Positions 53,676 through 61,018 of a stretch of 64,000 bases of DNA are shown in pieces. The first letter of the stretch is position 1. Each line of letters starts with the position of its first letter. The notes below the pieces were generated by a model. It had not been told where the DNA came from, did no database searches, and saw only the letters and a list, made by a program, of their open reading frames with translations. Origin of the DNA: Nitrososphaerales archaeon (GTDB lineage: Archaea > Thermoproteota > Nitrososphaeria > Nitrososphaerales > CADDZS01); the NCBI GenBank assembly GCA_030041295.1, contig JASHOD010000103.1:1-64000 (forward strand), written 5' to 3'. The position numbers and the translations under genes were made by a program.

Positions 53676-54740
53676 GCGAAGATCGCCTAATTCGTAATTT
53701 GGTCGGACAGGATCTTTCTCCTCTGGCAGTACGGCAACATATGTCTTCTTCATGGAATCGAAACGAAATGCCCTTTGCAACATTTCCGTATTTCTCGCCG
53801 CTCCAAATCGTCCTAATTTGTCGACCGCAATTACTCCCGCTATTCCCACTCCTCTTCGATCAGTTAGAATATTAATCGCGGCCTCGCAAGCTGATTGAGC
53901 GTCTGCTCCATTTCTCATAAAATCGCATACAGTCTTACAGAGACATACCCTGATTATTTCTTCTCCGGCACCAGTCGCGCTTGCCGCACCTGAAAGATTG
54001 TCTGCGTAAATTCCTGAACCCACTATCGCAGAGTCGCCGACGCGGCCTGGCAGTTTGAGCCACCTTCCTCCGGTCGATACACCTGCACAAACGTTCGAGC
54101 TTGAATCAACTGCAACCGCCCCAACTGTGTCCGAGTTTTCAGGCGAATCAAATTTCTTACTACTCTGGTAAGATCGCAATAGTTTGTAGTTGCGGGGCCA
54201 TGCCTTTATCTTTCCATCTTTCATCTGCGCGAGGTTCTCTTTGTACTGCTTTAACCTCTGCTCGGATGGGACAAGACGCGTGGAAGTGACACCTATTGCA
54301 CGAGAGAATTTCAAAAGCTCATCACTTCCAACTAGGAACACATGGTCAGAATTCTCCATAACCAGTCTCGCGAGGGAAATGGGATTTCTATGAATGCTGA
54401 CGTTTCCGATAGCGCCGCATCCAAGATTGTTTCCATTCATAATTGCCGCATCCGTACTGACCTTCCCTTCAATGGAAAGAGAAGATCCCGAGCCGGCATT
54501 GAACACCTTGCTATCTTCAAGCACCTTGATGGCTTCTTCTACTGCATCAAGCGATGAGCCTCCTCTTTTCTTGAGTTCCAAATAGCCCGCATCAGCACTC
54601 GTTTCGAGAACCTTTCTCCGGTTCGGAACATCTGGCCCGGGCGTAAAGGAACCCGCTCCGCCGTGAACTATAATTCCGAAATCAAGCAATTTCTTCTTCT
54701 GTGAAACCAATTTTTCATATCTACCTTGAAGGAGAACCAC
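53664..54740 (-). CDS. Isoaspartyl peptidase/L-asparaginase (Ntn hydrolase)
   Basis: This 358-residue plant-type asparaginase matures by autocleavage before the threonine of DTVGAVAVD, which becomes the nucleophile. IIVHGGAGSFTPG, NAGSGSSLSIEGKVSTDAAIM, GVSTGGRWLKLPGRVGDSAIVGSGIYAD and ASATGAGEEIIR are all family hallmarks. It hydrolyses asparagine or beta-aspartyl dipeptides. The start is GTG 54740; the first 20 residues are not conserved. It lies tail to tail with the methyltransferase gene. Confidence 0.94.
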   Translation of the reverse strand: MVLLQGRYEKLVSQKKKLLDFGIIVHGGAGSFTPGPDVPNRRKVLETSADAGYLELKKRGGSSLDAVEEAIKVLEDSKVFNAGSGSSLSIEGKVSTDAAIMNGNNLGCGAIGNVSIHRNPISLARLVMENSDHVFLVGSDELLKFSRAIGVTSTRLVPSEQRLKQYKENLAQMKDGKIKAWPRNYKLLRSYQSSKKFDSPENSDTVGAVAVDSSSNVCAGVSTGGRWLKLPGRVGDSAIVGSGIYADNLSGAASATGAGEEIIRVCLCKTVCDFMRNGADAQSACEAAINILTDRRGVGIAGVIAVDKLGRFGAARNTEMLQRAFRFDSMKKTYVAVLPEEKDPVRPNYELGDLRLRF

Positions 54741-54807
54741 TAAGAAACAGCGACTTGTTCGAGATTGATGTTATTGCTACTCTTTTTAAGTATCTATCGA
54801 ATGCACA

Positions 54808-55218
54808 ATGCCTATGTCCAAGGGGAGTGGAAGTGATGTCTTTGCCCCGAAGGGGTTGCTTAAAATCTTGATACTAAAGATAGCGACTCAAAGAGCAACC
54901 ACGGGCGTCGAGATAATGGACGAAGTTCCGAGGATCACCGAGAATGTGTGGTCGCCGAGTCCTGGCTCTGTCTACTATCTGCTCGGTGAAATGGAAGAAT
55001 CGGGACTTCTCATTCACGTCCCCACCGGTGAGGCAGGTATCAAGAGATACGTTTCTTCGGAGAAGGGAAAACTTACTCTCGAAAACTTCAAGCTCGACGC
55101 GCAAAAAAATCTCTACAAACAAATGGCTATGTTGAAGGTTCTTTCTGATCTTGCAGAAAACAAGTTAGTTTCAGACGCGATTTCTACTTTGACAGAGAAG
55201 ATACAAGTTCCAAGCTAG
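54808..55218 (+). CDS. PadR-family transcriptional regulator
   Basis: This 136-residue winged-helix protein of the PadR type has GLLKILILKIATQRATTGVEIMDEVP, NVWSPSPGSVYYLLGEMEESGLL and a beta wing with KRYVSSEKG, then a dimerisation helix. It starts at ATG 54808, about 22 bases after a TTTTTAAG TATA-like element. It is divergent from the asparaginase gene and is followed by gar1. The target is unknown. Confidence 0.9.
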   Translation: MPMSKGSGSDVFAPKGLLKILILKIATQRATTGVEIMDEVPRITENVWSPSPGSVYYLLGEMEESGLLIHVPTGEAGIKRYVSSEKGKLTLENFKLDAQKNLYKQMAMLKVLSDLAENKLVSDAISTLTEKIQVPS

Positions 55219-55255
55219 TTTAATTGAAATCTTGCAGCTTGTCTCGTTTTGACAA

Positions 55256-55264
55256 GGCTTAAAA
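55256..55264 (+). promoter_or_regulatory. TATA-like box of gar1
   Basis: GGCTTAAAAGA lies about 27 bases before the TTG start at 55289. This fits a leaderless message for gar1 and possibly tfb. Confidence 0.45.
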
Positions 55265-55288
55265 GACGCTCACGCAGAAATCTCCTAG

Positions 55289-55648
55289 TTGCAAGAAGCC
55301 GGTACCGTACTACACCTCGCAAGAAGCGGAAGATTGATTATCAAAGCTTCGAGCCAAGTGCCCGATGGAACTTTACTTGTGGACGGAGACGGTCGTCGGA
55401 CCGGAAGGGTGATGGAGACAATAGGTCCTGTCATGTCACCGTATCTCTCGGTACAACCTATGACGGATCGCATCGAAAGATTGGTAGGTTCAAAACTATT
55501 CATTTCCGAAAACCCTGAAAGAAATATGCGTGCGCCCTCCCGCCCAAGGTATAAGAGCAACAAAGATCAGGGTAGTCGATCCGGCGGTAGAAGGCAGCAC
55601 GAAGAGCGGAGAGGCAACCGACGCATTCATAGCAAAATGCAAGATTGA
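55289..55648 (+). CDS. gar1: H/ACA RNP protein Gar1
   Basis: This 119-residue protein is a subunit of the H/ACA small ribonucleoprotein that guides pseudouridylation. The Gar1/Naf1 barrel spans about residues 1-75 (AGTVLHLARSGRLIIKAS; PDGTLLVD; GRVMETIGPVMSPYLSVQP). It is followed by a basic Arg/Gly/Ser-rich tail for RNA contact. The start is TTG 55289. The gene directly precedes that for transcription factor B with a 63-base gap; gar1-tfb is a common archaeal pair. Confidence 0.9.
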   Translation: MQEAGTVLHLARSGRLIIKASSQVPDGTLLVDGDGRRTGRVMETIGPVMSPYLSVQPMTDRIERLVGSKLFISENPERNMRAPSRPRYKSNKDQGSRSGGRRQHEERRGNRRIHSKMQD

Positions 55649-55711
55649 GCAAAAGGCAACTTCAAAAATTGAAATTGATTTCCTTTTGATAGGAGTTTGA
55701 AATTTTAGAAT

Positions 55712-56674
55712 ATGTATCCGATGAAACGCGAAGGCGGACCATTTGGGTTAGTCGAATGCCCGAACTGCAGGGAGAAGCTCATTGGAGATTTCGAAAGAGG
55801 AGAGATCTTCTGTCCAAAATGCGGCTTTGTTACGCGCGATCAAGCGGTAGATCAGAACCCAGAGTGGAAGTCGATGGACTACGAAGAGCGCCAAAAACGA
55901 ATGCGAGTCGGACTTCCAAGCACGAATACGCTCCACGACTACGGCCTCTCGACGGATATCTCCTCAGATTTTAGGGACTCGCACGGCAAGTATCTCGACC
56001 CGTTCAACCGCCAGACAGCCCAACGGATGCAAAAATGGCAACGACGAATAAGGACTTCCTCTTCCGGCGAAAGGAGTTTGTCGATTGCACTCGGCAAGAT
56101 TACAGAAGCTGCGGACGTCCTAGCTCTTCCAATGCCCGTTGTAGAAGAAGCATCTCACATTTTCAGAAAGTCCGCTAAAGCCGCTGTGTCGAAGAGCAAA
56201 TCGATCTCCGGAATGGCTGCCGCATCTATTTATCTCGCCTGCAGGCGGAGCAACGTAAACAGATCGCTTAAGGAAATTTCCAAGGCCGCAGGCATTCAGA
56301 ATAGAGCAGCGGCAAAATACTACCGTCTTCTGATCAATCAAGTCGAACACAACTACGTTCCTCCACCCAGCGTTCAGAAGTACATTTCAAAACTTGTCAA
56401 TAAGGAGAAAATAAATCCTAGAGTCGAGCGCCTAGCTTTGGAGCTCGCGGATAGGGCAAACGAAAGCGAGATTTCGAGCGGCAAGACTCCTGCTGGGCTT
56501 GCCGCAGCATACGTGTACATTGCTTCTGTTTTGGCGGGGGAACACATCCCTCAAAGAGAGATCGCAGAATTTGCGGAAGTGACCGAAGTCACAGTGAGAA
56601 ATAGATGCAGGGAAATTTTGGAGAATTTTACAATTCGCCAAAAGCTCAAGGTAGCTCCTGAACAGTCATTCTAG
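55712..56674 (+). CDS. tfb: Transcription initiation factor TFB
   Basis: This 320-residue archaeal TFIIB homologue recruits RNA polymerase to TBP-bound promoters. An N-terminal zinc ribbon (ECPNCREKLIGDFERGEIFCPKCGFV) is followed by the linker/B-reader region (GLSTDISSDFRDSHGK). Two cyclin-fold repeats come next (about 115-210 with ISGMAAASIYLACRR; 220-310 with TPAGLAAAYVYIAS and the HTH EVTEVTVRNRCREIL). The length is typical. The start is ATG 55712. Confidence 0.97.
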   Translation: MYPMKREGGPFGLVECPNCREKLIGDFERGEIFCPKCGFVTRDQAVDQNPEWKSMDYEERQKRMRVGLPSTNTLHDYGLSTDISSDFRDSHGKYLDPFNRQTAQRMQKWQRRIRTSSSGERSLSIALGKITEAADVLALPMPVVEEASHIFRKSAKAAVSKSKSISGMAAASIYLACRRSNVNRSLKEISKAAGIQNRAAAKYYRLLINQVEHNYVPPPSVQKYISKLVNKEKINPRVERLALELADRANESEISSGKTPAGLAAAYVYIASVLAGEHIPQREIAEFAEVTEVTVRNRCREILENFTIRQKLKVAPEQSF

Positions 56675-56722
56675 GCGCTATTTCATAGCCTTCGAAAGGC
56701 CCTCGCGATCGGATTCCAAGTA

Positions 56723-56908
56723 ATGGATTCTAAGAGTCATATACTCCGCATGCTTAGGCTCAAGGAACATGAACGATACTCACTCTCCAACTGTTTAATG
56801 CTCCTTGAAAATATCGAGTCGAGGATTGAAGTTCCATTTATCGGATGGTTTCTGCATCATTGCGAAGATTTTGAATGGTACAATCTTCCATGCGCCAATT
56901 TTGCCTAG
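56723..56908 (+). CDS. Possible small protein, unknown
   Basis: This 61-residue ORF lies 48 bases after tfb (SKSHILRMLRLKEHERYSLSNCLMLLENIESR and a Trp/His/Cys-rich end). It looks weakly protein-like but has no family match that I can see. It may be a chance ORF. Confidence 0.3.
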   Translation: MDSKSHILRMLRLKEHERYSLSNCLMLLENIESRIEVPFIGWFLHHCEDFEWYNLPCANFA

Positions 56909-57349
56909 GAGTCTTGCAAGCTCACTCTGAATCGTAGAAATTGTGGAATTCTCTAGTTCCTAATAGGAATCGTATTTCTTCCACAATCCACAGCAGCAGT
57001 CTCGATCATCTTCGTCCATTTTCTCGAGGTTCTCTATTCGACTTCGAGGCATTTAGCGGTGGCAGATTTGATGAGTCACGGCTTGTGCTTAAACCTTGTT
57101 AGGCCCTAATGGGTAGAAGTTCGGCCCTTATCCCAAAGAAAAAAGTAAGAAAAGTAGAAACAGCAGCAATTAAAGCAATTGTCCTAAAATACAGGGCGAG
57201 GAATTTGACATTTAATTCAAAGATCTTATCGAATTTCGATACCCTGCACAAAAAAGCAATAGAGCAACGTTCTAAATGCATTAGCTAGATAAGAAAGTTT
57301 AATTCTAACCTTCCCTTAATTTATTCTTGTTCTAGAAGTATTATAGTCG
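56909..57349. other. Intergenic stretch upstream of the TFE-beta gene
   Basis: I see no convincing ORF, tRNA or repeat here. AT-rich sequence near 57300-57345 is likely to hold the promoter of the downstream gene. Confidence 0.45.
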
Positions 57350-57829
57350 GTGAACGTGGTGGCTGTACAAGAGCAAGTTTCGAAGGAAGACGCGATTCTG
57401 TTTGATCTAACATCTAAAGTATACAAACTGGTGGTCGAGCACGGCTCGGAAGGCGTGTTGCAAAGTGAACTGTGGAAGGAACTCATCCTGACGAGCCGCG
57501 ACGGATCGAGGCTCGCCATTCGTCTAGAGCGGCGGGGGATGATTCGCAGGGACAAGCTTCTCGAAGGTGGTCGATGGACCTACAAACTGACTGCTTTACG
57601 AATGCCCGTGCATATAGAGTCTATCGAGCAGGCTCCATGCATAACCTGCCCATATGAGGGCAAGTGCTCCCTGACCGGTGTGGTTAGCCCGCTTTCATGT
57701 CCTTGGCTCGTCGAATGGGTCACGAAGGAATATAGAGAAACTCAGAAACTTCTCATCCCTCAAACAATCAAAAAGCCCATGGCCGCGAAGATTGTAAAGA
57801 CCGCCGTCGCAGCGTCGCGCATAAAGTAG
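57350..57829 (+). CDS. Transcription factor E beta subunit-like (RPC34/RPC39 homologue)
   Basis: This 159-residue protein has an N-terminal winged helix (about 20-85: LVVEHGSEGVLQSELWKELIL; SRLAIRLERRGMIRR). A cysteine motif follows, CITCPYEGKC-x-LTGVVSPLSCPWLVEWV. The four cysteines and the SP-x-x-C-x-W/Y-L-x-E-W ending match the Fe-S cluster domain of archaeal TFE-beta and eukaryotic RPC39. The protein would pair with TFE-alpha to help open promoters. The start is GTG/ATG near 57350. It lies within 700 bases of tfb. Confidence 0.85.
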   Translation: MNVVAVQEQVSKEDAILFDLTSKVYKLVVEHGSEGVLQSELWKELILTSRDGSRLAIRLERRGMIRRDKLLEGGRWTYKLTALRMPVHIESIEQAPCITCPYEGKCSLTGVVSPLSCPWLVEWVTKEYRETQKLLIPQTIKKPMAAKIVKTAVAASRIK

Positions 57830-58382
57830 CTTCTTTTCTTTTTCCCCAAGAGCTACTGCTCCCCTCTTTTTCTTTATGTTGATTTAGTGTGTACTCTATT
57901 CTGGCTTTCGAATCAAAAATTTCAGCCCGTACTTACAAAGAAGAAATATTGCGCCCTACGGAACAAAGATCAGCATAAGAGCAACTACAAAGTCAATCTT
58001 TCTCCATCAGGGATTTTTGTTCGTATTTGAAGGCCCTCTCTACTTTTTCGCGCGAGCGCGGAATTCAATATCAATCCCTGCTTCGTTTCCTAGATAGTAA
58101 TATCGGAAGAAGAGATAACTCATCATTTTGATTCATTCCTTTTTATATTCCGAATAGAGCAAATTTTTTCACCGGCGCGAGCGTCCTTAGATAACTACTT
58201 TCAAGCTTTGGCTTTACTCTTAGGGCATACCTAAAAAACAAGAAATCGTTAAAGGAGTTTTGATTTCCTAACCGATTTGAGCAGTTCTCCGTAAATCTCT
58301 CTTCATATACCCTCTACTCGTGGCCCTACTTCATCGGCGCGCAGGTCATTATAAAGGAAGTATCGTTATCTCTTACTCTTAA
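57830..58382. other. Intergenic stretch without a recognised gene
   Basis: A T-rich tail follows the TFE-beta gene (57830-57880) and may end its transcript. The rest holds no convincing ORF or RNA that I can identify. Confidence 0.45.
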
Positions 58383-58730
58383 TCAAATAGACAGGAAAGC
58401 GTTGACGGTGCGCCAGTTCCGTGTCGTCGCAAAGACGCCTAATTTTCTTTCGAAGAAAGTATTGTTCAGCTTCGTCCGACCGTAACCGTTCTGACAAAAA
58501 AGGTAGACTTCGCTTCCGAGAACAGCTAAATCTTCCGCTCCGGTTACGGATTGTCTCATTTCGTCTTCGGAATAGCGCTTTGGTTTCTCTTGCAGGAAAG
58601 TGACGTGGAGATAGTTCTCGTCCTTGTTCTTGAACGGATTTTTCTTTATGATTGATCGAATTTGGTCGAGGTTCCCAAGTATAAGCTTGACTTCGAAACC
58701 AAACGCTTTCTTAATTTTCGGAGCTCTCAA
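58383..58730 (-). pseudogene. DUF1697 protein, 5'-truncated remnant
   Basis: These 115 codons match the C-terminal two-thirds of a DUF1697 protein: KKAFGFEVKLIL, IRSIIKKNPF, and the ending YLFCQNGYGRTKLNNTFFERKLGVFATTRNWRTV. The family's N-terminal part (about 60-70 residues, usually with an LLRGINVGG-type opening) is missing. Immediately upstream is the truncated end of a DinB gene in another frame, which points to a deletion that fused the two. Confidence 0.75.
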
Positions 58731-59079
58731 ATGTCTTGTTTAGATCCTCTGAAGATTCTAGTCCCTCGACAAAGTTCAAGAGGACCAAATCGATTTTCCT
58801 CTCTTCATCTTTTAGCTCTTGAACGGATTTCACTTTGCCTCTCAATCTTGTATTAGAGACATCCTGCGATTTCAAGCCGTAATTTGAGAAAAACCAGTAC
58901 CTATAGGCATCGAGAATGTGCGCGAGTATGTCAAGAAATGCAGGAAATGATGCGCCTCTGTCGCGACCAAGTTCTTCCGAAGGTAGTTTCTCGAGAGCTG
59001 CAAGGTACTTCTTTCTTACGTAAGAGTCGTATCGATACCACTCCTTTAATGAACTCACTTCGTCATTCTGTGCCGACAA
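58711..59079 (-). pseudogene. DinB-family protein, probably 3'-truncated
   Basis: The 122-residue ORF shows the first helices of a DinB/YfiT four-helix bundle (SLKEWYRYDSYVRKKYLAALEKLP; SFPAFLDILAHILDAYRYWFFSNYGL, with the first metal-ligand histidine). It stops after LNKTFESSEN, before the last helix with the usual second His pair. It overlaps the DUF1697 remnant by 20 bases. It may still make a protein, but without the full metal site. Confidence 0.65.
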
Positions 59080-59336
59080 TGTAGAGAACCCAGATCTTCT
59101 GGCTCCTAACTATCCCTATAAGCTCGATACCTTCATCCGTGTCTATACTCACTTAATCAATTGTATTAGTGACCTACTCATATCTTGTGAAAATTTCAAC
59201 GACATCGTCATAGCTCTTGTCACCGCGAAAACCTTTTCCTTGAGGCAGTTTCTCAGGAGTTGAACCCCGAGTGGAGCCGTCCCAGAATTAGGAGCAAAGC
59301 CTTATCACCGTTGCAAAAGCCCCTGCTCAAACAAGC

Positions 59337-60740
59337 GTGAAAAATTTCTCAAACAAGCGAATTGTTGTAGCGCTTGCGATTTCAATTTCGTTAATTGTCA
59401 TACTAGGTTCGCTTGTTCCTTTTGCTAGGTCTGAAACTCTTGGCTCTTGGACAGCGACGACAAGTTACCCAACGAATATCTTGGGAAATTCGTGCGTTAC
59501 ATCCTCGGGTTACGTTTTTTGCATTGGAGGCAACAATGGTACGGCCCCTGTCTCCGACTTTACCTACTACGCTTCACTATCTTCAAGTGGTGTAGGGTCG
59601 TGGACAAAAAGCGCTTCTTATCCACTTGACGTTTATTTAACTTCTTGCGCGACTGCAGCAGGCTATGTTTATTGCGTGGGCGGAACGATTGGTGGAGGAA
59701 CCTTAACTAGCGCAGTTTATTCCGCAACAGTCTCTTCTTCAGGGATAGGATCATGGACACTAGCTAGCACTTTTCCAACGGATTTGGAGGCGAGTTCATG
59801 CAATATCTCTAATGGTTACATTTACTGTGTTGGCGGTCTCACATACGTAGCAAGTTCTCCTTTTGCTAACACAAACGCGACATATTATGCATCAGTTTCG
59901 ACAGGTATCGTTGGCACTTGGAGCACAAGTGCGGAATATCCATTGAGCATAAACTCGAATACTTGCACAACAACCAGTGGATACATCTACTGTGTTGGAG
60001 GTCAGTACAATCCTAACGTGAGTGGTGACCTTACTAACTCTACTTATTACGCTTCCATCTCTTCTGCTGGTATTGGCACTTGGAATGCTGGCACTCAATA
60101 TCCGAGGATTATTGATTCGACTTCGTGCGTTAACTCAGGAGGCTACATTTATTGTGTCGCCGGTTTTGAGACAGATCTCTCATACTATGCCCCAATCTCC
60201 TCTTCTAGCATAGGCCTGTGGACCTCCACTTCTACTTATCCTACTTATGTAGAAGCTGAGCCTTGCGTGATCTCTGGAAGCTATTTGTATTGCATCGGAG
60301 GATATACGAGTATTAGTGAGGTTTACTATTCTCAAATTGAATCGGCAACTACATCAACAACTACAACCATGTCTTCAACTACCAGCATAACCACTAGCTC
60401 CTCGACGGCGTCTTCAACTACTATGACTTCTACGTCTAGCTCTACGGTCACGTCCACGTCCACGATAAGCTCTACGTCCAGCAGTTCCTCATCTTCGTCT
60501 AGTACTTCTTCAACAGCAAGTCCCATCAGCACTAGTTCATCTTCGTCTAGCTCTACCTCATCCAGTCAAACCTCGACGACCAGTTCATTAGCGAGCACTC
60601 AGACGACTTCGACGACTACCTCAAGCACAAAGTCGGGAGGAGTCGGCATCTCAACCTTTACTTACGAACTCATCATAGCCGTAGTCATAATTGTAATCAT
60701 AGTCGCCGCCTCATATCTCGTTTTTAGACGCCGCCGTTAA
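59337..60740 (+). CDS. Surface kelch-like propeller with paired cysteines, Ser/Thr stalk and TM anchor
   Basis: This 467-residue secreted protein anchored at its C terminus has an N-terminal signal peptide (RIVVALAISISLIVILGSLVPFA). Six repeats of about 50 residues follow, each ending in the pattern C-x8-C-x-GG (for example SCVTSSGYVFCIGG, TSCATAAGYVYCVGG) with GSW elements between. A Ser/Thr stalk covers about 335-430. Then comes a transmembrane helix (ELIIAVVIIVIIVAASYLVF) and RRRR. The two cysteines per blade probably form disulfides. The start is GTG 59337. The role may be adhesion or sugar binding; that is inference. Confidence 0.85.
   Translation: MKNFSNKRIVVALAISISLIVILGSLVPFARSETLGSWTATTSYPTNILGNSCVTSSGYVFCIGGNNGTAPVSDFTYYASLSSSGVGSWTKSASYPLDVYLTSCATAAGYVYCVGGTIGGGTLTSAVYSATVSSSGIGSWTLASTFPTDLEASSCNISNGYIYCVGGLTYVASSPFANTNATYYASVSTGIVGTWSTSAEYPLSINSNTCTTTSGYIYCVGGQYNPNVSGDLTNSTYYASISSAGIGTWNAGTQYPRIIDSTSCVNSGGYIYCVAGFETDLSYYAPISSSSIGLWTSTSTYPTYVEAEPCVISGSYLYCIGGYTSISEVYYSQIESATTSTTTTMSSTTSITTSSSTASSTTMTSTSSSTVTSTSTISSTSSSSSSSSSTSSTASPISTSSSSSSSTSSSQTSTTSSLASTQTTSTTTSSTKSGGVGISTFTYELIIAVVIIVIIVAASYLVFRRRR
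60337..60636 (+). repeat. Degenerate Ser/Thr-coding repeat (stalk)
   Basis: About 300 bases of short, irregular repeats of TCT, AGC, ACG and TCA codons encode only Ser and Thr with rare other residues. Such tracts change length readily and are heavily O-glycosylated in archaeal surface proteins. Confidence 0.8.
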
Positions 60741-61018
60741 AAGAAATAGACGACCGCGGGTTCTGGTCAGTTAAGGTAGATGACAGATGAGAGATATTTG
60801 TGAATTAGAAGTGATGTTCTAGATCAGTATTTCAAGGTTCCAAATGGCAAAAAGATTTTCAAAAAAAGATATTCAAGAATCCTTTTTACGCCAAAGGCAG
60901 TTTTCCCAAAGTGATGATGATAAGCTAGTTTAAATGGGAGCTTTCTAACGTGGGAAGCCTGCACCCATTTTAGTAATGAATTTCAGAGAGCTGGAGCTTT
61001 GATTCGAGGGTCTAAAAT

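Noticed and set aside
60337-60636. CRISPR array or tandem repeat element
   Set aside because: The repeats are short, irregular and in frame with a Ser/Thr stalk; there are no equal spacers.
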